Shown here: positions 15,628 to 25,731 of the stretch, one piece after another | How the letters are laid out: each line of letters opens with the position of its first letter | How positions within the stretch are numbered: position 1 is the first letter of the stretch | Assembly (NCBI GenBank): GCA_965199245.1 | Contig: CBDAQP010000002.1 | Coordinates: forward strand, 302,038 to 366,037 | Length of the DNA: 64,000 nucleotides | Source: Carbonatibacter sp965199245 | GTDB taxonomy: Bacteria > Pseudomonadota > Alphaproteobacteria > Kiloniellales > Kiloniellaceae | Direction of reading: 5' to 3' | The notes under the pieces: generated by a model | Told to the model about the DNA's origin: nothing | Seen by the model: only the letters and a program-made list of their open reading frames with translations | Databases searched by the model: none | Translations under genes and position numbers: made by a program

Positions 15628-16095
15628 ATGACAAACGATAATATCTATGCCGAACTCACCCAACTGGGCGGATCAACAAAATTGCCTGACCATCCAGATC
15701 ACGCCGTGCTGGAACGGGTCAAAAATCCACAAAGCGACCGCCCCTATCTGGTGCGCTTTACCGCGCCGGAATTTACGTCCCTCTGCCCGCTCACAGGCCA
15801 GCCGGATTTTGCCCATCTGGTGATTGATTATGTTCCCGACAACTGGTTAATTGAAAGCAAATCGTTAAAGCTGTTCCTTGGTTCTTTCCGCAATCACGGG
15901 GCCTTTCACGAAGACTGTACTGTTTCCATTGCCCGACGGCTCGAAGATGTCCTCTCTCCCCACTGGATCAGGATCGGAGGCTATTGGTACCCGCGCGGCG
16001 GCATTCCGATTGATGTGTTCTACCAAAGTGGCCCCGCCCCCGACGGCATCTGGATCCCCGACCAGGACATCCCCGGCTATCGCGGGCGAGGGTAA
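15628..16095 (+). CDS. queF: NADPH-dependent preQ0 reductase QueF
   Basis: Reduces the nitrile preQ0 to the amine preQ1, the only known nitrile-to-amine enzyme class. It is the short type I form (155 residues) with the thioimide-forming Cys in FTSLCPLTGQPD and the family signature ESKSLKLFLGSFRNHG. AAGGA precedes the ATG at 15628, with 45 bases separating it from queE. Together with queC, queD and queE this supplies preQ1, which is the ligand of the riboswitch ahead of queC. The tgt and queA genes needed later are not in this window. Confidence 0.95.
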   Translation: MTNDNIYAELTQLGGSTKLPDHPDHAVLERVKNPQSDRPYLVRFTAPEFTSLCPLTGQPDFAHLVIDYVPDNWLIESKSLKLFLGSFRNHGAFHEDCTVSIARRLEDVLSPHWIRIGGYWYPRGGIPIDVFYQSGPAPDGIWIPDQDIPGYRGRG

Positions 16096-16208
16096 AGAGG
16101 CCGAATAGCCCGCCTCACCATTATTGTCCCTGCTCGCATCGCTCAGAGTCGCTATTGTTTTCTTTGGGATGATAAGTTTATTGCTCTTTCTGCCAACTCA
16201 AGCTACTC

Positions 16209-16301
16209 TGCCAGACTGAAAAAACCTCTCTGCGTCTCACTCCCTCAAAAAACACGAAGAATATAAGGTCATAAAATAACGCCAGGCTAATGCGGGTGTC
16301 C
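16209..16301 (-). mobile_element. remnant end of the IS5-type element
   Basis: About 93 bases match the transposase-start end of the IS5-type element at 25732-26992. Shared stretches are the block CCAGACTGAAAAAACCTCTC, the run ACTCCCTCAAAAAA, and the terminal GCCAGGCTAATGCGGGTGTCC. Only the first dozen codons of a transposase would fit, with several substitutions. The outer end is followed by AGAT (16302-16305), the same type of target seen at other copies. The other end is lost, so no duplication can be confirmed. Confidence 0.75.
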
Positions 16302-16398
16302 AGATGATGGCGACTCGCAAAGTGAACATATTGAGAGTCAGGGCGCGACATAACGAGAGTCACGCTACACTATTTTTGATAGACAGCACGCTTTTTTC

Positions 16399-16471
16399 AT
16401 TCTGCCTTGGCAGAATATGAGTGGTCGGCCTCACAAGGCCAGTTTTTTTTCCATCCCGCAACGGGATTTTT
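16399..16471 (+). terminator. cluster of hairpins with T-runs between queF and the autotransporter
   Basis: Three adjacent hairpins. ATTCTGCC-TT-GGCAGAAT is at 16399-16416. GGCCT-CACA-AGGCC (16427-16440) is followed by eight T (16443-16450). ATCCCG-CAA-CGGGAT (16453-16467) is followed by TTTT. The second and third have the form of intrinsic terminators on the plus strand and would insulate the autotransporter gene from upstream transcription. A degenerate repeat of the second (GTCAGAATTTGATGGGTCGGCC) occurs at 16527-16560 with another T-run. The rest of 16096-16632 holds only the IS remnant. Confidence 0.6.
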
Positions 16472-16632
16472 CTCATTTAATCCTTGACATCTTTTGTTGT
16501 CTTTGCTCTTTGTTCTGTCAGAATTTGATGGGTCGGCCTTGTCTGGGTCGGCCTTTTTTTGTGGGGTGATGTATTCTGCGTCGGGCTGACCTGTGGTTTT
16601 TGGATAAACCTTTGAACAGGGTAGGTCTTGCA

Positions 16633-19600
16633 ATGTGTCGTTTTTCTTCCAAATCGTCTTTGTTGGCTGGTGTGTCTGCTGTTGTTCTGGCGGCAAGCGT
16701 TGGCTCTGGTGCCTTTGCCCAAGCGGTGGATTACACGCATTCAACAGGTTTTAATATCTGGGCCGATGGTACAGCGAGAGACGCAAGCAACACCTCCAGA
16801 AGGGATATGGCGGAAGCGAGAGCGGGTGATAATCTGACATTGATCGGTGGGGCTGTTTTTCTGAGGGATGGTTCCAACAGAACCGGCATTGGAACTTTGA
16901 AGAGTGGAACAAGTGGGGCAGGGGCTTTACGTGTGCGCCAGCCGACGATTACTCGTAGCGAGTTCACGGGCCGTATCGGAAAAATCGAAAAGCAAGGCAG
17001 TCAGGCGGTTAATCTATTTATCGATAGCTTTACAAACGGTGGAGTCGTAAGTGCTATCGTTACAGGAAACGCTGTTGTCAATAACCTGTCAATTGGCATG
17101 GGTGGATCCGGTAGTACGACGAAAGGCAAAGCCACTTTCGGCGGGAATTTAACGATTGAGGGTGGTGTCACTCTGGAAGACTTCAATGCAAGTAGTAGTA
17201 ACGCTTATCTTGTTTTTAATGGCTCTGCCGATCAGAGGATTTTGGGCACTGGCGCGGCAAAGATCATCGCCGATGCAGACGGCGAGGGCACGATTCAGGT
17301 TTTGAATGGCCGTGCTGGCCTTGCACCGCGTAAGGCGACTTTTGACATAGAGATTGGTCACGATGACGCGACGGATGCGAACGACAGACGCCTCAGGCAG
17401 TTGACGGTGGGCGACTCGTCGCAGGGCGGTCATGCGATTTTCAACAGGGGCGTTCATGTTGATCATATCAATGTGATTGCGGGCAATCACGACAATGAGG
17501 ACACGGTTGTCGAGTTTCGGGGTAATGTGTCCGGTGATACGATCAAGCTGACATCTACCCGTTCTGGCCAGTTTACGTACGGCCCAATGGCTATTTTCAA
17601 TGCCTCAACCGATGATACCACAGTTGACAATGAAATTGTTGGTGTTGGTAGTCGTTCTTCTGCGGCTGGAATTAGAATTATCGGGGGCCGTTCCGGTAAT
17701 CGGCGACATAAAGTGACCTTTAATGGTAAACTCGGCCCCGGCAATAACTCTTTGTCGTGGGTCTCTGTGGGTTGGAACGGTGCGGGTGTTGCGGAGCGTG
17801 ACGAATCTGCGGGTGAGGCGATTTTTAAGGAGGATGTCGGTTCTTATTTTTTCGACGTCAGGGGCGGTAACTCGGCGAACGAACATTCATATGCGACGGT
17901 TGAAAAAAATCTGAACATCTACGGATTCGGCGGTGCACGGCTTTCAGATTATTCCGGATCTGCCACTCTGACGATTGGTGGTGCGGGTCGTCTTGCGACA
18001 GTGAATGACGCGGGTCAAACGATCAGGGGTTTTATTTCTGCAGGCGGTGATGGACAGGGAACACTGATTGTTGATAACCGGGGGAATGGCACCACCAATG
18101 CCAATAACAACACAGTCACCTTTAACAAGTTAGTCGGTCGCGATGGGATGGCCCTCAGGCAGATCACGCTGAGAGACGGCCGGACGACCTTTAACAGTGG
18201 TGTTTATGCGAGGTCGATCACGATCGACACAGGCGATGCGACAGTTTTCAAGGGCCATGTCAAGGCAGGAACAGGAGCGAACGAGGGGATCACACTGGGC
18301 GCGCGCAGTGGTTCTGTCACCTTTGGCGGCACGACCGCACAAATGGTTGCGGGTAATATCACGACGGCGACCCCGAATCGGGGCAAGATCACTGTGGATA
18401 ACAAGCTCGGTGTGACCTTTGAGGATGACCTGGGCACCGCCGCCGCCCGACTGGGCCTCCTGACCCTGACGGGCCACGCGACTGCGGCGAATGCATCCAG
18501 AGCGACCTTTAAGGGCAATGTCTATCTGAAAACCGGTGCGAACGGTGGTCTGGTTCTGGGTCAAAACACCAGGGTCAGATTCAACGGAACAGACTCCCAA
18601 ACGGTGGCTGGCAATATCACGAGCGCATCGGGGGGCAACTATGGCACGATCATCATCGACAACGATGACGGTGTGACCTTCAAGGGCGCATTGGGCGCAA
18701 GTGGTACGAACAACGGGTTGAACCGCCTGACCCTGGACGGTGACTCCGAGGCGACCTTTGAGGGTCATGTTTATCTGGCGAATGGCCTGAACCTGAGCAG
18801 TGGCACCATTACCTTTGGCGGGTCTGGCAACCAGACCATTCAGGCGGACATCAGCAACAGACTGGGCAATCGGGGGTCTGTTGTTGTGAATAACAGCGGC
18901 ACGACGAATAATAATATTGTGACCTTTGAGGGTGCTGTGGGCGTGTCGGGCAACGATCTTGCCGGACTCTCGGTGAGAAATGGTGTGGCGCGGTTTAAGG
19001 GTGATGTTTTTGCAGGGGCTCTTTTGGTCGAATCAACCGATGGCGCAGAGTTCAGGGGCAATGTGACCACAGGCGCACTCGGGATATCCTTTGCCGGGAA
19101 CGATGCGGCCAAAATCACCCTGAACGGCACGGCGAACCAGACTGTGACGGGCGACATCACCACGGAGTCTGACGGGCGTGGTCTCCTGGTTGTGAACAAC
19201 GCCCACGCGACGACCAACAAAGTCACCTTTGGCGGGTCAGTCGGTGCCGATGGGACAGCCCTCAAGCAGATCACGCTGGGCGATGGCCGGACGACCTTTC
19301 ACGGTGGTGTTTATGCCGATACGATCAATATCACCACAACCGACGCGACAGTTTTCAAGGGCGATGTCAAGGCAGAGACAAGGTTCCGGCTTGGCAACGG
19401 AAGTTCTGTGACCTTTAGCGGCACGACCGGACAAACGATGACGGGCGATATCACGCGCGCGGCGGGTGGCGATTATGGCACAATCATCGTTGCCAACACC
19501 CACGCGGACGGCGTGACCTTTGCGGGCCAGCTGGGCGCAAGTGGTCAAAAGTTGAACCGCGTGACCCTGAACGATGACTCCAACGCGACTTTTGAAGGCA

Positions 19601-22220
19601 GTGTTTATCTGGCGAATGGCCTGAAACTGGGCGATGATGCCACAATCACCTTTGGCGGGTCTGGCAACCAGACCATCAAGGCGGGCATCCGCAACAGCAC
19701 GGGCAAGCGGGGATCTGTCGTTGTGAATAACAGCGGCACGACGAACAGGACGGTGACCTTTGAGGATGCCGTTGGCGCGCCGGGGAACGGTAACGATCTT
19801 GCACGACTCACACTGGACAACGGCCAGACGGTTTTTGCCGGTGCTGTTTATGCCGGAACGATGGGACGACCTTCAAGAGTTCTGTGACCACGCGCGCGGG
19901 CCTGACGCTGGCGGGTGCGGCGACCTTCAAGGGGTCTGTCACCACCGGGGCCAACGGTCTGGTCTTTGATGGGGCGGGGGGGTCTGCAACCTTTGCCGGG
20001 ACAGCGGCACAGGGTTTTGCCAATGCGATCACGACGACGCAGGATAATCAGGGTGAGATCACCATTGCCAACAGAGCCGGTGTGACCTTTGAGGGTAATT
20101 TGGGCACGACCAATGCCAGACTGGCCGGTCTGACCCTGCACACCGGCACCAAAGCGACGCTTGAACAGTCCGGTTACCTTGCCGGTGATGTCACAATCGG
20201 CAACAGGGCGACCCTGATTGTCGGTGATGCCAGCGATGTCACCGGCACGAATGGACGCGGGACAGGGGCGACGGCCGCCCAGACGATCACGGGCAACATT
20301 GTTGCGGGCGATGACGGACAGGGCAATCTGGAGATCAGGAACCGCTCAAGCCATGCCACGGGTCAAAAGGTGTCCTTTACGGGATCGATCGGTACCGCAG
20401 AGGCCGCCCTGAACAGGATCACGGTTGCCGATGGGGAAACGACCTTTGACGGTGATGTTTATGCGGGCAACCTGACGATCACCGCGCGCGAGAGGACGAC
20501 CTTCAGGGGCCATGTCAAAGCGGACAGAGAGTTCGAGCTTGGCGACGGAAGTTCTGTCACCTTTGGCGGGACGGCCGGACAGACGATCACGGGCGATATC
20601 ACAGGCGCGGCAGATGGCAATGGCGCGATTATTATTGCCAACACCCACGCGGATGGCGTGATCTTCGGGGGGCAGCTGGGGACGGCTGTTGCCAAACTCG
20701 ACAGCCTGACTGTGAATGAAGGTGCCAAAGTCACCTTTAACCAGCCTGTTTATCTGTCGGGAACCCTGACGCTCAAGACAGGGACGACGATTGCGCTGGG
20801 GGATGGCCTGACAAGGCGTGATGATGCAACACAGGCCTTTGTGACGGTCGGGGACTATGCCTTTGAGGGAACCTTTACGGATGGGAACAGGGTCAGATTG
20901 ATTTTGCCGCTGTCCTTTACCAGCGGAACGCAGAAGGTGTTCAGTGCGCATGACACCCTGGACAAGGAGAAGTTCACGCTCAAGGGCAATAACCTTGTCA
21001 ACTACAACTATGACTTTAATGATGACGGCACCGATGTAACTGTGACAGCGAAGGGCTTCAGGTCGGCCGGCGAGGTGTCGTCGAAGCTGGGCGTGTCGCC
21101 CTCTGAAGCCACTGTGCTTTTGGCGGCCTCGTCCCTTGCGAGGGATTTACCTGCGCACGACCCCGTGAAGAAGATTCTGCAGGAGGCGGCGCAGGCGGGG
21201 AATGAGGCCAAGGGCAAGCGGCTTGCGGCCCAGCTCACGCCGCAGATGACCGCGCTGGGCGGGGCGACGGCGGCGGTGGTCTCGACGGGGACACAGGTGG
21301 CGGGTGTGTTGAGCGAACGCCTGTCTGTCCAGCGCGGAGGGGACAGCCAGAGCGGATTTGTCCAGAGTGGATTTGCGACCGGGGGTGAGGGGCTGGACAG
21401 GGCCTTCTGGCTCAAGCCGTTTGGCAGTCGGGGCAAACAGGCGAAGGACAGGAAACAGAATATTGACGGTTATGACACCTCTGCACATGGCCTTGCGGCG
21501 GGTGTGGATGCCCCTGTGGGGGAACGGGGTCGTGTGGGGACGGCTCTGGCCTATAGCACCAGCCGGATGACGGGCAAGGGTGTTGGCGAGGACAAGACGG
21601 ATGTCAGGAGCTGGCAGGTTTCTGTTTACGGGGATTACAGCACGGAGCGTTATTATGTGGACGGTCAGGTGGGCGTTGGGCGCAATGATGTGAGCACGAC
21701 CTCGCGTGTGGCGGGTTTGAGGCGCAAGTCGGCTTATAACACGACCAGCCTGACGGCCTCTGTGGGGGGTGGTGTGCCGCTGAGGCTTGATGCGAGCACG
21801 ACGCTGACCCCGACGGCGGGTCTGTCGTGGACGCGGGTGGGATCGGCGAAATATACCACGACGGGGGCCTTGAGCCTGAACCAGAAGATCACGGTGGGGT
21901 CGATTGATGCGGTTGTGGGGACGCTGGGCACCCACCTGCACAAAGAGATCACCCGGGGGAACGGCACCCTTGTTCCCGTGGCGCGTGTGGGGCTGTCCTA
22001 TGACTTTGCGGGGGAGCAAACGACGGCACGCGGCCGGTTCACCGGCGGAGGCAGCCGCTTTACGGTCAAGGGGGCGAAGGTCAAAAAGCTCTCGGGCACC
22101 GCAGGGGTGGGCCTGAGCTATAGCACCCCGCGCTGGTCAATCGGGGCGGACTATGACGTGAGTGCCCGCACTGGCTACACGGGCCACAGTGCCCGCCTGA
22201 ATGCCAGGGTCAAGTTCTGA
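16633..22220 (+). pseudogene. giant rOmp/Sca-like autotransporter adhesin, split by a frame change
   Basis: One gene in two frames. The N-terminal part (16633-19887) has a signal peptide (MCRFSSKSSLLAGVSAVVL ... GAFAQA) and a passenger built from imperfect repeats such as FGGTAGQTITGDI, GVTFAGQLG and LTLNDDSNATF. The C-terminal part (19884-22220) continues the repeats without a gap, then carries an autotransporter beta-barrel (about 21390-22220) from RAFWLKPFGSRG to the terminal aromatic LNARVKF. Type V secretion would export it to the cell surface, likely for adhesion. The frames switch at about 19856-19870. Compared with sibling repeats, seven or so residues between VYAGT and DGTTFK are missing, so a small deletion is more likely than slippage. 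Without the lesion it would be about 1,860 residues. Confidence 0.88.
17130..20760 (+). repeat. imperfect repeats in the autotransporter passenger
   Basis: At least seven degenerate modules of roughly 70-110 residues follow one pattern: a beta strand ending in TFGG-T-QT--GDI, a short Gly/Asn turn (DGRGLLVVNN or GDYGTIIVAN types), a VTF-G-LG strand, then LTL/ITLGDG--TF-G-VYA. At the DNA level blocks such as GTGACCTTT, GGCGGGTCTGGCAACCAGAC and GGTGTTTATGC recur. Such near-identical blocks allow recombination that adds or removes modules, and one lossy event probably made the frame break near 19860. Confidence 0.75.
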
Positions 22221-22249
22221 CCTACCCTGTGAACTTGACCCAGCGGCAG

Positions 22250-22285
22250 CCCCGAAAGGCAACAGCCTTTCGGGGTTCTGTTTGT
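22250..22285 (+). terminator. intrinsic terminator after the autotransporter
   Basis: Perfect 11-bp stem CCCCGAAAGGC (22250-22260) with loop AACA and return arm GCCTTTCGGGG (22265-22275), followed by TTCTGTTT. It lies 30 bases after the autotransporter stop and should end that transcript. Confidence 0.85.
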
Positions 22286-22888
22286 CCGGCCAAGTGCTGT
22301 CTGACCGAAATTCCCGAGCGGGTGTTCAAGGCCGAATAGTTTGCGGTTGCCGCAACTTTTAACACTCCGATCACCGTCGTTTGGGGTGGTGGCGACGGGC
22401 GGCTCCGCTCTTGAAAACGGCTGTCCTGCCAGCCCATAGAGGCTAGATATTTTTGAAATATATTCAATTCCCTAGGTTTATTTTTTATATCAATTTATCA
22501 AGAGAGTTCCAGATAGGATGGAGGGCCGAACGGCCCAAAGCCCGACAGGGTGCAGGCGACCAGCCCTGACGGGAGAACTATCCCGAAGCGCGAATCACGC
22601 TCGCATGCGCTTAATGCAGAGGACAAGCAGCACCGCAACGTCAATCTGGAGCGAACAGAGGCAGTGAGCGGCGCGCATATGACGTGCACAAACCGGAACG
22701 AATGGCATCTGATGCAGGGGGAGGAGGCAACACGACAGAAAGTTAAAAACATGATGGTCGCTAAACAGGACAGGCACAAAGAACCGGAGCACGGTATTTC
22801 ACAGCCCTTGCCCTGAAAATTAAAACTATGCAGAGTGAACGCAAGCGATTAGGCTGATATCTGTTTGCAACGCACAGGATTTATCAGA
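22286..22888. other. 600-bp gap with a hairpin-rich core, no convincing gene
   Basis: An AT-rich block (22440-22500) is followed by three consecutive strong hairpins: GGGCC-GAAC-GGCCC (22523-22536), a 10-bp stem with one A-A mismatch (22541-22550 with 22564-22573), and AAGCGC/GCGCTT (22586-22591 with 22607-22612). Open frames exist on both strands (88 and 93 codons) but neither shows a domain, a good ribosome binding site or protein-like composition. The segment could be a structured RNA or the footprint of a decayed element. Confidence 0.4.
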
Positions 22889-23089
22889 ATGTCCACATTT
22901 CCATTTGAGAAAGGTTTACTCAAAGACCCCTGTACGGCCCCACAGGATATGCTGGCCAGGGGTGTATCAATCTACTATGCCGATGATCGCTACCCTGACC
23001 CGGATACCCTCATCAGGGAAGACCCCGACGGGACAAAGACTGTTGTTCAATTCATCGACAACGATTTTCAGCACATCAGGACACTATGA
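22889..23089 (+). CDS. small antitoxin-like protein upstream of zeta-type toxin
   Basis: A 66-residue acidic protein from the ATG at 22889 (MSTFPFEKGLLKDP...). It contains the pattern LIREDPDGTKTVVQF and no membrane segment. Its stop overlaps the start of the zeta-like kinase gene as ATGA, the usual layout for an antitoxin-toxin pair, and size and charge fit an antitoxin. I do not recognise a named antitoxin family, so the role comes from position only. An upstream TTG in the same frame at 22865 is less likely. Confidence 0.6.
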   Translation: MSTFPFEKGLLKDPCTAPQDMLARGVSIYYADDRYPDPDTLIREDPDGTKTVVQFIDNDFQHIRTL

Positions 23090-23701
23090 CACGGCGTGAT
23101 CTCTGGATCGTGGCAGGCCCGAACGGAGCAGAAAAAAGCACACTGGTACAGCGATACAATATCAGGAAAATTCCTCTCTCAAATCCCGATATTATTGCCG
23201 CTGAATTCAATCCGGAAAGGCCGGAGGATGCCACTTTGCAAGCAGGCCGCCTTGCCCTGAAACAACGCGGAGAATTTCTCGACAAAGGGCAAAGCTTTAT
23301 CCTTGAGACGACCTACAGCGGCGAGAATGCCACCCGACAAATCCGGGACGCAAAAAAGCGTGGCTACAGGGTCTTTCTTATTTTTGTCTCCCTCAAATCC
23401 CCTGTGCAATCGGCCGCCCGTGTCGCCAGCCGCAAAGCGGATGGAGGGCATCACGTTGACCTGTCTGACATCATGAGACGGTTTGCACGCTCTTATGACA
23501 ACCTGAACAAAAGCCTGCAACTGGCAGATCGGGTTTACATCTACGACAACAGCACAGACCGCACCCATGTTTTCCCAGCGTGATCTGGTGGCAAGCCTTG
23601 AAAAAGGACGACTGGTCAAAAAGACCCGAACCGTCCTGCTCTGGCTCAGGAAAAGAGGACCGAGTTTCAACAAAAGCCCGGAACAACAGCTTTCGTTGTG
23701 A
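23086..23701 (+). pseudogene. zeta-toxin-like P-loop kinase, probably inactive
   Basis: A zeta/AAA-type kinase of the class that phosphorylates UDP-N-acetylglucosamine or related substrates. The N-terminus LWIVAGPNGAEKSTL aligns with the Walker A consensus GPNGAGKST but has Glu in place of the last invariant Gly. ILETTYSG and RVYIYDNS are the expected downstream motifs. The frame ends at 23583 right after DNSTDRTH. The next frame continues at 23564-23701 with SQRDLVASLEKGRLVKKTR, which resembles the usual family C-terminus, so a one-base-type frame change has removed it. The altered P-loop and the broken tail together suggest a dead toxin. If the frame break is a sequencing error, the Walker change would still be notable. 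Confidence 0.75.
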
Positions 23702-23746
23702 AAGAAAAAGATTTTACCAATAAATAATCATCCTTTAAGCATCCGG

Positions 23747-24373
23747 TTAACAAAACTGCTTTTCTATATCCTGAGGGGAAAACATACGGAATTCATGCAC
23801 GTATTTAGGCAACTTACCTGAAATACTATCCGAATTATCACGTGCGAAAGCTATTTCAACCCTCCAACCCTTTTCTATACATTGCTCAAGGGGAGGAACG
23901 TAATCCGCATCTCCCGCAACTAAAACAATAGTCGATGGACTTTCTTTCTCATACAAAGTTTTCATAATAAAGGTGATCAGGTATGCGTCATCTTGCTTGG
24001 AACGACCTGATTTATTGAGATACCCACGATGCACTTCAAACCCTTTTGATTTCGCTACATCCCAAAAGCTATCATCATCTGGTACAATGCCTGCAATATA
24101 GGCTGATCCAACTTCCCTTGCAGTTTCTGTTTCAGATGAAGTTGCCGCAACACGTAATAGCTCTCCGAAATCAATCCTGTATCCACGATCTCTACTGTTA
24201 TTAACTATGCCATAAAATAAATTCTGATCATCGACAAAAATATGAACTTTTTCATCAGCAAGATTTTGATGTTCAGGTGCTTTTGCCTCTAAATCCTTTA
24301 TATTCTTATTCGAAGTCGCTTTGGGTATGTTTGTAGCTGTGTTCTTAGTCCTCTTCTTTTTTCTTCTAACCAT
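23747..24373 (-). CDS. NYN domain protein (LabA/DUF88-type putative ribonuclease)
   Basis: A 208-residue protein with a basic N-terminal tail (MVRRKKKRTKN) and a PIN-like NYN domain. The acidic metal-site motifs are FVDDQNLF (about 46-53), KQDDAYLI (about 128-135) and VAGDADYVPPLE (about 151-162). NYN proteins are usually metal-dependent ribonucleases in RNA processing, and some occur in defence islands. The gene is AT-rich, sits between a decayed toxin gene and a MITE, and has no partner gene on its strand. The target RNA is unknown. Confidence 0.85.
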   Translation of the reverse strand: MVRRKKKRTKNTATNIPKATSNKNIKDLEAKAPEHQNLADEKVHIFVDDQNLFYGIVNNSRDRGYRIDFGELLRVAATSSETETAREVGSAYIAGIVPDDDSFWDVAKSKGFEVHRGYLNKSGRSKQDDAYLITFIMKTLYEKESPSTIVLVAGDADYVPPLEQCIEKGWRVEIAFARDNSDSISGKLPKYVHEFRMFSPQDIEKQFC

Positions 24374-24547
24374 AATTAAATATCTCCCATTTTAAGTGAC
24401 ATACGATTCGCAATTCTTTTTTGCCAAGAACTCGGGCAGCGGGTTGAAAAACATGAAATAGGCTTCCTTGTTAATCGACTGCACACTGCGTAGCTTGATC
24501 GCACGGATAAAGCGTTCACAGTCTTCACGATCGCCATTTTAGCAGAT

Positions 24548-24750
24548 GGACACCCGTATTAACCCGCTAACCTGAGGTGAGATTGACTGGTGTGGACATG
24601 GCGTTTCGGCAATCTTTCACGCCGTTTCGCGGTCTGAAGCCTAACTGAACAGGCGGTTTGGGATGATTTTCACTGAATGACTCCTCCTGTAACCCTCATG
24701 GCCGTTAGAACACAGAATGCCTTTTCTTTCCAGGGTTAATACGGGTGTCC
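24548..24750. mobile_element. 203-bp IS5-derived MITE with 4-bp AGAT duplication
   Basis: Terminal inverted repeats GGACACCCGTATTAACCC (from 24548) and the complement GGGTTAATACGGGTGTCC (to 24750) match the ends of the IS5-type element at 25732-26992. It has no transposase coding capacity. Both flanks read AGAT (24544-24547 and 24751-24754), a perfect target duplication that also fixes the element borders. It was presumably moved in trans by the IS5-type transposase. Confidence 0.9.
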
Positions 24751-24843
24751 AGATTTAATGGTATCCCAAAAGAGCATTTTGGGCTATTGCTGTTCTCCCC
24801 AAAGTTGTTCCACTGAGTAGTTAGCTTTTCCCATATGACAGGT

Positions 24844-25731
24844 TCATGCGATCTTGTCCACTCTGTTCCGGGTTAACCCGGAACAGAGTGATGCGAATTC
24901 ATTGGGTGTTGCCCAATTCAGGGCGGAGTGTGGTCTGTGATTGTTGTAGCTGATCCTCCATCTTTCGGTTACATCCTGCGCCTCTCTCAGGCTTGAAAAC
25001 AGGTTTTCATTCAGGCATTCATCCCTGACCCGGGCGTTGAAGGCTTCGATGAAACCGTTTTGGCTGGGTTTCCCCGGCTGTATGAACTGGAGATCAACGC
25101 CACTGTCCCGAGCCCATTTGAACATCGCCATCGAGGTGTATTCGGTGCCATTGTCACAGACGATGACCCCCGGTTTGCCATACAAGTCGAGGAGCCGGGT
25201 CAGTTCCCTGGCCACCCGAAGACCGTTAATCGAAAAGTCCACGGTCATGGCGTGGCATTGTCTGGTGAAATCATCGATAACATTGAACAGCCGGATACAC
25301 CGGCCGCTGGATAGCTCATAAAATCCATGCTCCATTTCTGTCCGGGGGATGTCGGCAGCACCAGGGGCCGGCGGATGATCGCCGCCGTTTCTTGCGCTTG
25401 CGTACCTGCAAACCTTCTTCCACGTATATCCGATGGGTCTTTTTGTGGTTGGCCCCGAAGCCCTCACGCCTGAGCAGAACATGCAATCGCGGATGGCCAA
25501 AGCGACGATGCCGATCAGCCAGCTCCCGCATCTTCCGCCGCAGCTCTGTCTCCGGTGACTGAACCGATTTGTAGCGGTGCGTGGAACGCGGCTGACCCGC
25601 CAGACGACAGGACCGGCGTCAGGCCAGTCTCCTGAAGCAGCACAACAGCGCGGCGACGGCCTTCGGGGCTCAGATCTTTTTTAGAACATCCTCCAACGCC
25701 ATCTTGTCCAGCGATAAATCCGCAACCAGCT
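24844..25731 (-). pseudogene. IS3-family transposase orfB, frameshifted
   Basis: The C-terminal frame (24844 to about 25390) has the DDE catalytic core: VIDDFTRQC, VIVCDNGTEYTS and SQNGFIEAFNARVRDE. The preceding frame (about 25380-25531) encodes RRFGHPRLHVLLRREGFG. Upstream remnants of the start (SLDKMALEDVLKK) appear in yet another frame near 25680-25720. At least two frame changes make it inactive. The group is IS407-like by general pattern, not confirmed. Confidence 0.85.

Noticed and set aside
16484..16512. TTGACA-based promoter for the autotransporter
   Set aside because: The -35 box is perfect but no acceptable -10 box occurs at 16-18 base spacing.
18130..18768. 212-codon minus-strand ORF inside the passenger repeats
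   Set aside because: Antisense of repeated coding blocks; similar shadows recur with each module.
19856..19890. Programmed ribosomal frameshift joining the two autotransporter frames
   Set aside because: No slippery heptamer or downstream structure seen, and residues are missing relative to sister repeats, so a deletion is more likely.
21147..22019. 290-codon minus-strand ORF inside the autotransporter barrel
   Set aside because: Shadow of a GC-rich repeat gene; Arg/His/Pro-rich with no domain.
22222..22467. 81-codon minus-strand ORF after the autotransporter
   Set aside because: It runs through the terminator hairpin and has no ribosome binding site or family pattern.
22550..22816. 88-codon ORF (and a 93-codon ORF on the other strand)
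   Set aside because: No domain, no good start signal, and the DNA is hairpin-rich; treated as non-coding.
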